From the NCBI RefSeq assembly GCF_021556395.1, contig NZ_JAKGCS010000036.1:930001-994000 (forward strand): 64,000 nucleotides of DNA, given 5' to 3'. Positions 26,272 to 34,342 of the stretch are shown here, one piece after another. This DNA is from Acuticoccus kalidii. GTDB taxonomy: Bacteria > Pseudomonadota > Alphaproteobacteria > Rhizobiales > Amorphaceae. Each line of letters opens with the position of its first letter. Position 1 is the stretch's first letter. Below the pieces are notes generated by a model. It saw only the letters and a list, made by a program, of their open reading frames with translations. It did no database searches and was not told the DNA's origin. The position numbers were made by a program, and so were the translations under genes.

Positions 26272-26354
26272 TAATCGGGAATTCCGAATAATTTATACGT
26301 TAAACCCTGATTATCATATCAAAAACCTCTGCTCTACTTCTGCGCACGGTCATC
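26272..26354. promoter_or_regulatory. Divergent LysR / Mo-hydroxylase promoter region
   Basis: An AT-rich 83-bp gap between divergent genes. Just upstream of the LysR start is a near-palindrome centred on GAATTC (TCGGGAATTCCGA), followed by AATAATTTATAC, which can supply T-N11-A spacing expected of LysR sites and a -10-like element. Assignment is from position and composition only. Confidence 0.4.
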
Positions 26355-26369
26355 GTGGAGGGAGCCTGG

Positions 26370-28586
26370 TTGGACGCGAAGACGTGGCGCGGATGGATCG
26401 GACGGCCGCTCACCCGGCGTGAGGATGATCGCCTCGTGCGCGGCAACGGGTGTTTCGTCGCCGACATCGTGCCGCCCGGCTGTCTCCATCTGGCATTCGT
26501 CCGCAGCCCCGTCGCGGGTGTGCTCTTCGATCTCGATCTGTCGGCGGCGCAGGCGATGGCGGAGATCGTCGCGATCTTCACCGCCGAGGATGTGCCGATC
26601 GCGGACCGTGCGGCGGTCAATGCGCTCCTGCCCGATTTCGAGGCCAATCCGGGCGCAATCCTCGCCGAGGGGCGCGCCGATCATGTCGGCCAGCCGCTCG
26701 CCGCGATCGTTGCCCGTACCCCGATGGCGGCGCGCGATGCGGCGGACGCGGTGCGCGTCGAGCCGGGCGCGCCCGTGCCGCCGCCTGGCGGCCGTGTCCA
26801 TCATCTGTGGCGAAGGGGCGATGCGGATGCCGCCTTCGCTGCCGCCGTGCACCGCGTCGCCGCCCGTGTCGATCATGCCCTCGTCGCCCCCGCGCCGCTC
26901 GAGCCGCGCGCCGCGCTCGCCGAATGGCGCGACGGTCGCCTCATCGTCTCGTTGTCGACGCAGACGCCCAACAGGTGCCGCGATGATATCGCCCGCGTCC
27001 TCGGATTGCCGCGTGAGGCGGTCCGCGTCGTGGCGCCCGATGTCGGCGGCGCGTTCGGTGGCAAGGCGTCGATCTTCCCGGAGGATCTGATGGTCGCGGC
27101 CGCCGCCCGCGCCCTCGAAGCGCCGGTGCGCTGGGTCGCCGAACGCGGCGAGGATATGATGGCGGCGACCCTCGGGCGCGGCGGCAGGACGTCCGCTGAG
27201 ATGGCGCTCGATGCCGACGGCCGGATCCTCGCCCTCCGCGCCTCGCTCGATTTCCCCCTCGGCGCGCGCACGCCCTATAGCGCCCTTGCGCCGGGGCGGA
27301 ATGCCGCGCGCGTCCTTCCCGGCCCCTACCTGGTCCCGACGGTGCATATCGCCCTCGACGGGGCGGGCGCGAACACGGCGCCCGTCGGGATCTATCGCGG
27401 CGCCGGACGGCCGGAGGCCGCCCTCTTGATGGAGCGGCTGATGGACAAGGCGGCGCGGCAATCGGGGCTCGATCCGTTCGAAATTCGCCGGCGCAATCTC
27501 ATCCCATCGTCGGCCTTTCCCCATGCGACCGCGACGGGCGAGACCTATGACAGCGCCGATCTCGAGGGCCTTCTGGCCGAGGCGGAGAGGGCGGCCGCCG
27601 CGCGCGATCTCACCGCCCGCCGCGATCGGCTCGCCGCGCAAGGGTTGGCCGCGGGGGTCGGCCTCTGCCTCTATATCGAGCCGTGCGGGGCGGGATGGGA
27701 GACGGCGAGCCTCGCTCTCACGCGCAAAGGACGGTTTCGCGCCGCGACGGGGTCGAGCACACAGGGGCAGGGGCGTGAGACGATGATGGCCCAGATCATC
27801 GCCGACGCGCTCACCATTGCGCCGGACCGGATCGATGTGGTGAGCGGCGACACCGACCATGTGGCCGACGGTATCGGCGCGCTCGCCAGCCGGTCGACGG
27901 CGATCGGCGGCAGCGCCATGTGGCGGGCGGCCGAGGCGATGGGCGCCGCGATCAAGGACGCCGCCGCGCCGCTGATGCAATGCGCGCCGGAGGCGGTGTC
28001 TTTCTCTGAGGCGGGTGTTTCGGCAGCCGGCGGGGCGGCGCTCTCTTGGTCGGGGTTCGCGGCGATGCTCGGCGGGGAGGGGGACGGGCTCACCGTCACG
28101 GAGCGGTTTACGACGCCGGGGGAGACCTGGGCAAGCGGGGCCGCCCTCGCGCTCGTCGCGATCGACCCGGACACGGGCGCACCGTCCGTCGAAGACCTCG
28201 TCTGGATCGACGATGCGGGGCGGATCGTGAACCCGCTCCTCGCCGAGGGGCAGCTCGTCGGCGGGATGGCCCAGGCGATCGGCACGCTCTTCATGGAGCG
28301 GATCGTCTACGACGAAGACGGCCAGCTCCTCACCGGCTCTTTCATGGACTACGCGATGCCGCGCGCGGACGACGTGCCGGCGCTCACCATCGCAAAACGC
28401 GAGACATGGGCGACGACCAATCCGCTCGGCGCGAAGGGGGTCGGCGAGGCCGGTTGCATCGCGATTCCGCCCGCGATCCTCAACGCGGTCCACGACGCGA
28501 TCGGCGGCGAGGCCGATCTTTCGCTTCCGCTCACCAACGAAACATTGTGGCGCGCGCTCCGCACTGTGGAGACACGTGCACGATGA
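26370..28586 (+). CDS. Molybdenum hydroxylase large subunit (xanthine dehydrogenase/CoxL family)
   Basis: A 738-residue molybdopterin-binding subunit. It has GRPLTRREDDRLVRGNG at the N-terminus, VAPDVGGAFGGK for the cofactor, IYRGAGRPEA in place of the AYRCSFR loop of true CO dehydrogenase, and the catalytic glutamate in KGVGEAGCIA near residue 693. It should hydroxylate an aromatic heterocycle, purine or aldehyde. The FeS and FAD subunits it would normally need are not adjacent. A TTG at 26,370, 7-8 bases after GGAGGG, is a better start than the upstream GTG at 26,355, which lacks a ribosome-binding site. First gene of an operon with 3-hydroxyanthranilate dioxygenase. Confidence 0.9.
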   Translation: MDAKTWRGWIGRPLTRREDDRLVRGNGCFVADIVPPGCLHLAFVRSPVAGVLFDLDLSAAQAMAEIVAIFTAEDVPIADRAAVNALLPDFEANPGAILAEGRADHVGQPLAAIVARTPMAARDAADAVRVEPGAPVPPPGGRVHHLWRRGDADAAFAAAVHRVAARVDHALVAPAPLEPRAALAEWRDGRLIVSLSTQTPNRCRDDIARVLGLPREAVRVVAPDVGGAFGGKASIFPEDLMVAAAARALEAPVRWVAERGEDMMAATLGRGGRTSAEMALDADGRILALRASLDFPLGARTPYSALAPGRNAARVLPGPYLVPTVHIALDGAGANTAPVGIYRGAGRPEAALLMERLMDKAARQSGLDPFEIRRRNLIPSSAFPHATATGETYDSADLEGLLAEAERAAAARDLTARRDRLAAQGLAAGVGLCLYIEPCGAGWETASLALTRKGRFRAATGSSTQGQGRETMMAQIIADALTIAPDRIDVVSGDTDHVADGIGALASRSTAIGGSAMWRAAEAMGAAIKDAAAPLMQCAPEAVSFSEAGVSAAGGAALSWSGFAAMLGGEGDGLTVTERFTTPGETWASGAALALVAIDPDTGAPSVEDLVWIDDAGRIVNPLLAEGQLVGGMAQAIGTLFMERIVYDEDGQLLTGSFMDYAMPRADDVPALTIAKRETWATTNPLGAKGVGEAGCIAIPPAILNAVHDAIGGEADLSLPLTNETLWRALRTVETRAR

Positions 28587-28653
28587 CCACCAACCTCACT
28601 GGACGCGATGCCGTTCTTCGCGCCAGTCTCGGTGACAACAGGAGGAGGAGACC

Positions 28654-29202
28654 ATGAAGACCGGCCGACTGAATGCGTTCAACTTCAAGGCGTGGATCGA
28701 CGAGCACGCCCATCTGCTGAAACCCCCCGTCGGCAATCAGCAGGTCTGGGAGGACGCCGACATGATGGTGACGGTCGTCGGCGGCCCGAACTCGCGCACC
28801 GACTATCATGACGATCCGGTCGAGGAGTTCTTCTATCAGCTGAAGGGCGACATGGTGCTCAAGGTCGTGGATGACGGCGAATTCTACGACGTGCCGATCC
28901 GCGAGGGGGAGATCTTCCTGTTGCCGCCGCACGTGCGTCATTCGCCGCAGCGGCCGCAGGAGGGGTCGATCGGTCTCGTGATCGAGCCGAAGCGGCAGCC
29001 CGATCAGCTCGACGCCTTCGAATGGTATTGCTTCGAGTGCAACGGCCTCGTCCATCGCGTCGAGGTCTCGCTGAAGAGCATCGTGCGGGATCTGCCCCCC
29101 CTCTACAAAGCCTTTTACGACGACGAGGAGGCGCGCACCTGCCCCGAATGTGGCACGATCCATCCCGGCAAGACAGCGCCGGCGGGATGGGTCGACCTGT
29201 GA
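28654..29202 (+). CDS. nbaC: 3-hydroxyanthranilate 3,4-dioxygenase
   Basis: A 182-residue cupin that opens the ring of 3-hydroxyanthranilate to 2-amino-3-carboxymuconate semialdehyde. Iron ligands His52, Glu58 and His96 and substrate-binding Arg48, Arg100 and Glu111 are all in register with the characterised Cupriavidus enzyme (one-residue offset). The C-terminal rubredoxin-like iron site (Cys126, Cys129, Cys163, Cys166) of the bacterial form is intact. AGGAGGAG precedes the ATG. The next enzymes of the kynurenine or nitrobenzoate pathways are absent here, so the product's fate must be encoded elsewhere. It lies between the Mo-hydroxylase and a liv-type transporter. Confidence 0.96.
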   Translation: MKTGRLNAFNFKAWIDEHAHLLKPPVGNQQVWEDADMMVTVVGGPNSRTDYHDDPVEEFFYQLKGDMVLKVVDDGEFYDVPIREGEIFLLPPHVRHSPQRPQEGSIGLVIEPKRQPDQLDAFEWYCFECNGLVHRVEVSLKSIVRDLPPLYKAFYDDEEARTCPECGTIHPGKTAPAGWVDL

Positions 29203-29314
29203 CGTCGGATCGTCCCGGCAAGGGCCGCTGCCCTTTCCGGGGCGCCGCACGCGTCATGCACGCACTGACGGTTATGCACCGAACGAAATCGAAAACGCAG
29301 CAAGGGACGCATCG

Positions 29315-30487
29315 ATGAACGCTAGATCACTTCTTCTCGCGGGGCTTCTCGCCTCCGCCTGCGCCATTCCGGGCGCGCAGGCGCAGGATCCGGTCAAGAT
29401 CGGCATGGTGACGACCCTGTCCGGTCCGGCGGGCTATCTCGGTCAGGACGTGCGCGACGGCTTCAACCTCGCGGTCGAGCTCGGCGAGGGCAAGCTCGGC
29501 GGCGTTCCCGTCGAGGTCGTCGTCGAGGACGACAACCGCAACCCCGGCCAGGCGCGCCAGATCGCCGAAGGCATGGTCTTCGATGAAGACATCAAGATCA
29601 TGACCGGCATCATCTTCTCCAACATCCTGAACGCCGTCGCGCCGGACGTTCTCGATGCCGATGCGTTCTATATCAGCCCCAACGCCGCGCCTTCGAACCT
29701 TGCCGGCGCGGAATGCGACCAGAACTTCTTCTCCGTCGCCTGGCAGAACGATGCGCTGCACGAGGCGGCCGGCTTCGTCGCCGAGAACGAGGGTTACGGC
29801 TCCGCCTTCCTGCTCGCCGCCAATTATCAGGCCGGCAAGGACGCGCTGACCGGCTTCAAGCGCCGCTTCTCCGGCGAGGTCGTCGGCGAGATCTACACGC
29901 CGATCGAGCAGAACGAGTTCTCCGCCGAACTCGCCCAGATCCGGGCGGCGAATCCGGAAGTCGTCTACCAGTTCTTCCCCGGCGGCGCGGGCATCGCCTT
30001 CCTGCGTCAGTATCAGCAGGCCGGCCTTCTCGGCGAGATCCCGCTGGTCCTCGGCGAGCCGACGGGCGATGCCGTGATCCTCAACGCCGTGGGCGATGCC
30101 GCGCTCGGCCTGCGCGTCGGCTCCCACTGGAACGAGGATTTCGACAACGAAGCGAGCCAGACCTTCGTCGCCGCCTGGAGGGAGAGATATGGCGACCGCC
30201 CGATCACCACGTATGCGAGCCAGGGCTACGACACGGCGCATGTGATCGGCGCCGGTCTTGCGGCCAATGGCGGCGATATGGACGATGCGGACACGTTCCG
30301 CGAGGGCGTTCGGAGCGCCGATTTCGAGAGCGTCCGCGGCGACTTCGCCTTCGACAAGAACCACCAGCCGATCCAGAACTGGTACGCGATGACGGTGGTC
30401 GAGGGCGAAAATGGTCCGAAATTGCGGACCGACGGGATCGTCGCCGAGCATGTCAGCGACGTCTATGTCGACGAGTGCAAGATGTAA
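29315..30487 (+). CDS. livK: Branched-chain-amino-acid-type ABC substrate-binding protein, operon 2
   Basis: A 390-residue periplasmic receptor. Signal peptide 1-23, cut after AQA; mature start QDPVKIGMVTTLSGPAGYLGQDVRDGF is the type I binding-protein pattern of the LivK / aromatic-acid group. Two internal cysteines (GAECDQ and the C-terminal DECKM) may form a disulfide. It follows the dioxygenase by about 110 bp on the same strand and leads a second livKHMGF set, so it probably binds an aromatic or N-heterocyclic acid rather than a branched-chain amino acid; this is inferred from context. Confidence 0.92.
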   Translation: MNARSLLLAGLLASACAIPGAQAQDPVKIGMVTTLSGPAGYLGQDVRDGFNLAVELGEGKLGGVPVEVVVEDDNRNPGQARQIAEGMVFDEDIKIMTGIIFSNILNAVAPDVLDADAFYISPNAAPSNLAGAECDQNFFSVAWQNDALHEAAGFVAENEGYGSAFLLAANYQAGKDALTGFKRRFSGEVVGEIYTPIEQNEFSAELAQIRAANPEVVYQFFPGGAGIAFLRQYQQAGLLGEIPLVLGEPTGDAVILNAVGDAALGLRVGSHWNEDFDNEASQTFVAAWRERYGDRPITTYASQGYDTAHVIGAGLAANGGDMDDADTFREGVRSADFESVRGDFAFDKNHQPIQNWYAMTVVEGENGPKLRTDGIVAEHVSDVYVDECKM

Positions 30488-30491
30488 CATG

Positions 30492-30532
30492 ACGACGGGT
30501 GCGGGGCGGCGTCCGGCCGCTCCGCACGTCGT
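30492..30532 (+). promoter_or_regulatory. Long intercistronic hairpin after livK (operon 2)
   Basis: An imperfect stem of about 16 bp pairs ACGAC...GTGCGG.GCGGC with its complement (arms 30,492-30,510 and 30,516-30,532; one mismatch and small bulges) around a 5-base loop. It begins 4 bases after the livK stop and leaves about 95 bases before livH. No T-tract. Strongest of the six hairpins that follow binding-protein genes. Confidence 0.65.
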
Positions 30533-30626
30533 GGCGGGATGTGGCGTCCTCCGCGCGGCGGACGGCCTCCCGCGGGCTTCGGACGGGGCGAGCAGCTAGA
30601 CTGCTCAGGACAAAAGATCGGACGCC

Positions 30627-31541
30627 GTGCTCCTCATCTTCGAACAGATTCTGAACGGTGTGCAGTATGGCGTCATGCTGTTCCTGCTCGCGGCCGGCCT
30701 CACCCTGATCTTCGGGATCATGCAGGTGATCAACCTCGCCCACGGCTCGCTCTACATGGTGGGCGCCTATGCCGGGACGTGGTTCGCGCAGGAGACCGGC
30801 TCCTTCTGGCTCGGCCTGCCGGCCGGCCTCCTCGCCGCTGCGCTGACCGGAGTCCTCATCGAGGTGATTGTCGTCCGCCGCCTCTATGACCGGGACCACC
30901 TCGAACAGGTGCTCGCGACCTTCGCGCTGATTTTGATCTTCAACCAGCTCGTCATCATGATCTTCGGCCGCCAGCCTTTCTTCGTCGCGATGCCGGAGGG
31001 GCTGCAGGAATCGATCCAGCTTCTGCCGGGCCTTCAATATCCGCCCTATCGGCTCCTCATCATCGCCGCGGGCCTCGGCGTCGCGGTCGGGCTCTATTTC
31101 CTCATCACCAAGACGCGGATCGGAATGCTCGTGCGCGCCGGCGCCACCGATCGGGAGATGGTGCGCGCGCTCGGCGTCAATGTGCGCCTTCTCTATACGG
31201 TGATCTTCGGCTTCGGCGCGCTGCTCGCCGGGCTCGCGGGCTATCTCGCGGGGCCGATCTTCGCGGTGCAGGTCGGGATGGGCGAGCAGATCCTTCTCAC
31301 CACCTTCGTCGTCGTGGTGATCGGCGGGGTGGGCTCGATCCGCGGCGCGTTCGTCGCCGGCCTCATTCTCGGCGTCCTCGATACGTGCCTGCGCGCCTTC
31401 CTGCCGGGCATCCTGCGGCTCGTGATGGCGGGGCCCGATGCCGATGCGCTCGGCGCGGGCATCGCCGCGATGGGCATCTATCTTCTGATGGCGATCGTCC
31501 TTCTCATCCGCCCCCAGGGCCTCTTTCCGGCGGCGCACTGA
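30627..31541 (+). CDS. livH: ABC transporter permease LivH-like, operon 2
   Basis: 304 residues, hydrophobic, with LivH motifs GVQYGVMLFLLAAGLTLIFG and MQVINLAHGSLYMVGAYAG at the N-terminus and VVVIGGVGSIRGAFVAGL near the C-terminus. The start is a GTG at 30,627 directly before the first helix; no ATG is available in the conserved region. Forms the channel with LivM. Confidence 0.95.
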   Translation: MLLIFEQILNGVQYGVMLFLLAAGLTLIFGIMQVINLAHGSLYMVGAYAGTWFAQETGSFWLGLPAGLLAAALTGVLIEVIVVRRLYDRDHLEQVLATFALILIFNQLVIMIFGRQPFFVAMPEGLQESIQLLPGLQYPPYRLLIIAAGLGVAVGLYFLITKTRIGMLVRAGATDREMVRALGVNVRLLYTVIFGFGALLAGLAGYLAGPIFAVQVGMGEQILLTTFVVVVIGGVGSIRGAFVAGLILGVLDTCLRAFLPGILRLVMAGPDADALGAGIAAMGIYLLMAIVLLIRPQGLFPAAH

Positions 31542-31543
31542 CC

Positions 31544-32530
31544 ATGGACCGATCGAACGCTTTGAAGACGCTCGCGGCCGTCATCGGCCTTCTCGCCCTC
31601 GTCGCCGTTCCCATCATCGCGGACGCGGCCGGCAGCACAGCCTGGATCTCGATGGCGACGCGCATCCTCATCTACGGCATGGCGGCGGCGAGCCTCAATT
31701 TCGCGCTCGGCTATGGCGGGCTCGTCAGCTTCGGCCACGCCGCCTTTTTCGGCCTCGGCGGCTATGTCGTCGGCATCCTCTATCAGACCTACGCGGACGA
31801 GACGCTGCTCTTCGGCTTCATTCCGGGGACCAATCAGCTCCTCGTCACGCTGCCGGCGACGATCCTCGTCACCGGCATCGCGGCGGCGGCGATCGGAGCG
31901 CTGTCGCTGCGGACCGGCGGCGTGCAATTCATCATGATCACGCTCGCCTTCGCGCAGATGCTGTTCTTCTTCTTCTCCGGCCTCTCGGCCTATGGCGGGG
32001 AGGACGGGCTCATCATCCGCCGCACCAACGAGCTCTTCGGCCTCAATATGCGCGACCGGGCGACGCTCTATTGGGTCACGCTCGCGATCACGGCGCTCTT
32101 CTTCGTCATCTATCGCCGCCTCACGATGTCCTCCTTCGGCACCATCGTCAGCGGGTTGCGGCAGAACGAGCGGCGGATGGCGGCGCTCGGCATCGAGGCC
32201 TATCGCTATCGGCTGATCGCGTTCATCCTCTCCGGCATCGGAACCGGGATCGCGGGGGCGATGCTCGCCAACGTGATGCGCTTCACGAGCCCCGACCTTC
32301 TCGCCTGGCACACGTCGGGCCAGCTCATGATCATGGTGATCCTCGGCGGTGTCGGCACCGTGACGGGGCCGTTCCTCGGCGCCGCCGTTCTTCTCATTCT
32401 GGAGGACGTGTTGAACGCCTGGACGGAGAACTGGCCGCTGATCCTCGGCCTCGTCCTCCTCGTCGTGGTGTTGCAGGCGCGGGGCGGGCTGATGGCGATC
32501 GTCAATCTCGTGCGGGGGAACCGCTCATGA
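31544..32530 (+). CDS. livM: ABC transporter permease LivM-like, operon 2
   Basis: 328 residues. The LivM signature NFALGYGGLVSFGHAAFFGLG is at 50-70, and LRQNERRMAALGIEAYRYRL with MVILGGVGTVTGPFLGA forms the ATPase-coupling region. ATG two bases after the livH stop and ATGA overlap with livG show a tight operon. Confidence 0.95.
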   Translation: MDRSNALKTLAAVIGLLALVAVPIIADAAGSTAWISMATRILIYGMAAASLNFALGYGGLVSFGHAAFFGLGGYVVGILYQTYADETLLFGFIPGTNQLLVTLPATILVTGIAAAAIGALSLRTGGVQFIMITLAFAQMLFFFFSGLSAYGGEDGLIIRRTNELFGLNMRDRATLYWVTLAITALFFVIYRRLTMSSFGTIVSGLRQNERRMAALGIEAYRYRLIAFILSGIGTGIAGAMLANVMRFTSPDLLAWHTSGQLMIMVILGGVGTVTGPFLGAAVLLILEDVLNAWTENWPLILGLVLLVVVLQARGGLMAIVNLVRGNRS

Positions 32531-33279
32531 GCGCGCCGGTCCTCAAGGTGGAGGGGCTCGTCAAGCGCTTTGGCGGCCTCACCGCGACCGACCATGTCGA
32601 TTTCGACCTCGCGGACGGCGAGATCCACGCGCTGATCGGGCCGAACGGGGCGGGCAAGTCGACGCTCATCAACCAGATCTGCGGCGAGATGCGCCAGGAC
32701 GAGGGCCGTATTCTGCTCGACGGGCTCGATATCAGCGGCCACTCGGCCCCGCAGCGGGCCAAGATGGGTCTCGCCCGAGCCTTCCAGGTGCCCTCCCTCC
32801 TCAACGACGTGACCGTCCTCGACAATGTCACCGTCGCCGTCCAGATCCGCCATCATCGGACCTATCGGATCTCAGATTCGCCGCGCGGGCGGAGGGACCT
32901 TTTTGCGGAGGCGGAGGGCTTCCTCGCCGGGACGGGGCTCGCCCATCGCGGCGATATCGTCGTGTCCGACCTGTCGCACGGGGAGCGCAAGCAGCTCGAA
33001 CTCGTCGTCGCGCGGGCGACGAAGCCGCGCCTCCTCCTTCTCGACGAGCCGATGGCCGGTCTCGGCGCCAGTGAAAGCCAGGAGATGATCGAGACGCTGT
33101 CGACCCTTCGCGAGGCCCACGGAATCCTCCTCGTCGAGCACGACATGGACGCCGTCTTCAATCTCGCGGACCGGATCTCCGTGCTCGTCTATGGCCGGAT
33201 CATCGCGCACGGGACGGTGGACGAGATCCGCGCCGATCCTGAGGTGCAACGCGCCTATCTCGGCGAGGAAGACGCCTGA
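32527..33279 (+). CDS. livG: ABC transporter ATPase LivG-like, operon 2
   Basis: 250 residues with Walker A GPNGAGKSTLI, ARAFQVPSLLNDVTV in the Q-loop region, signature LSHGERKQLELVVA, Walker B LLLLDEPMAGLG and switch VEHDMDAVF. The C-terminal QRAYLGEE motif is typical. Overlaps livM (ATGA) and livF (TGATG). Confidence 0.96.
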   Translation: MSAPVLKVEGLVKRFGGLTATDHVDFDLADGEIHALIGPNGAGKSTLINQICGEMRQDEGRILLDGLDISGHSAPQRAKMGLARAFQVPSLLNDVTVLDNVTVAVQIRHHRTYRISDSPRGRRDLFAEAEGFLAGTGLAHRGDIVVSDLSHGERKQLELVVARATKPRLLLLDEPMAGLGASESQEMIETLSTLREAHGILLVEHDMDAVFNLADRISVLVYGRIIAHGTVDEIRADPEVQRAYLGEEDA

Positions 33280-33980
33280 TGCTGATCGTCACCGGCCTCG
33301 AGGCGGGTTACGGCAAGAGCCGCGTCCTCTTCGATATCAACCTCTCCGTCGCCGAAGGCGAGCTCGTCACGCTGATGGGCCGCAACGGCATGGGCAAGAC
33401 GACGACGGTGCGCTCGATCATGGGCCTCGTGCGGCCGACCGGCGGCACGGTGCGCTTCGACGGGGACGAGATCACCCGCGCAGCGCCCGAAAAGGTCGCG
33501 CGGCTCGGCATCGGCCTCGTGCCGGAAGGCCGGCGCGTCTTCCGCACGCTGACGGTGCGGGAAAACCTCGTGGCAACGTCCGCGAACCGGCTCGGCCGGT
33601 CCGATCCGTGGACGCTCGATCGGGTCGCCGCCTTGTTCCCCCGCCTCGGGGAGCGGTTCCATCAGCGGGCGGGCACGCTTTCGGGCGGCGAGCAGCAAAT
33701 GCTCGCGATCGGCCGCGCCTTGATGACGAACCCGCGCCTTCTCATCCTCGACGAGGCGACGGAGGGTCTCGCCCCGCTGATCCGCGCCGAGATCTGGGCG
33801 TGCATCGAGCGGCTCAAGGCGGAGGGGCAGTCGATTTTGCTGATCGACAAGAATCTCAGCGCGGTAAAATCGCTGGCGAGCGCCCATTTCATCATCGAGA
33901 AGGGCCGCACGGTCTGGACCGGGACGAGCGCCGAGCTCGACGCCGATCACGAGCGTACGAGCCGCTATATCGGCCTTTGA
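33279..33980 (+). CDS. livF: ABC transporter ATPase LivF-like, operon 2
   Basis: 233 residues: Walker A GRNGMGKTTTV, LVPEGRRVFRTLTVRENL, signature LSGGEQQMLAIGRAL and Walker B LLILDEATEGL, with alanine where proline normally follows DE. The switch region reads IDKNLSAVK, a further departure from the usual VEQN. Both changes are tolerated in some LivF proteins, so activity is expected. Start overlaps the livG stop by one base (TGATG). Last gene of operon 2. Confidence 0.95.
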   Translation: MLIVTGLEAGYGKSRVLFDINLSVAEGELVTLMGRNGMGKTTTVRSIMGLVRPTGGTVRFDGDEITRAAPEKVARLGIGLVPEGRRVFRTLTVRENLVATSANRLGRSDPWTLDRVAALFPRLGERFHQRAGTLSGGEQQMLAIGRALMTNPRLLILDEATEGLAPLIRAEIWACIERLKAEGQSILLIDKNLSAVKSLASAHFIIEKGRTVWTGTSAELDADHERTSRYIGL

Positions 33981-33992
33981 GCCGTGCGGGGA

Positions 33993-34012
33993 GGGCACGG
34001 CCATCCGTGCCC
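33993..34012 (+). terminator. Hairpin terminator of liv operon 2
   Basis: GGGCACGG-CCAT-CCGTGCCC is a perfect 8-bp stem with a 4-base loop, 12 bases after the livF stop. GC-rich and compact, as expected for an intrinsic terminator, but without a T-tract. Confidence 0.62.
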
Positions 34013-34262
34013 CGGCATGGACACCCCCGCATGTCGCGGCGCCACAATTTCCGCTTGCGTCACCCGCCGTCGCCGCCGCCCTGTCCCAGGCGGTTGAAGC
34101 GGGGGCGACCGTCGAGACCGTCCGGCCGGGACCCACGCCGGCCGCCGACCGCACTCCCGTGAGTGGCTCGAAGTAGGCGCTATTTCCGGGTCTTTTCGCC
34201 CTCTCAGAGTGGATGAAGAGGCAGCCCGTTTTCTGCTGCGCACTGTCGATCCCGCGCTCCGA

Positions 34263-34298
34263 TATACACCGTTGCGATGTGCAATTTATAGGTGTATA
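34263..34298. promoter_or_regulatory. Inverted repeat upstream of uncharacterised gene
   Basis: TATACACC and GGTGTATA are perfect 8-bp inverted repeats 20 bases apart, about two helical turns for a dimeric regulator on one DNA face. They end 45 bases before the next start codon, so may be an operator or overlap the promoter. Confidence 0.45.
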
Positions 34299-34342
34299 CG
34301 GGTCGAGATACGGGATCTTCGATTGCAAATTCGGGGGACGGG

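Larger units (their letters stand above)
33981..34342. other. Intergenic region between liv operon 2 and an uncharacterised gene
   Basis: The 360-bp gap contains the operon terminator hairpin near its left end, a less GC-rich stretch from about 34,170, and an inverted repeat just upstream of the next gene. No open frame in it has support as a gene. Confidence 0.5.

Noticed and set aside
26334..28493. A ~720-codon open frame on the minus strand opposite the Mo hydroxylase gene
   Set aside because: It is rich in Arg, Asp, Glu and Gly, has no domain or ribosome-binding site, and lies exactly antisense to a well-supported gene. Long antisense frames are expected in GC-rich DNA with strong third-position bias.
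26370..28586. Annotation of the Mo hydroxylase as carbon monoxide dehydrogenase CoxL
   Set aside because: The form I active-site loop AYRCSFR is replaced by IYRGAGRPEA, and no coxM or coxS gene is adjacent.
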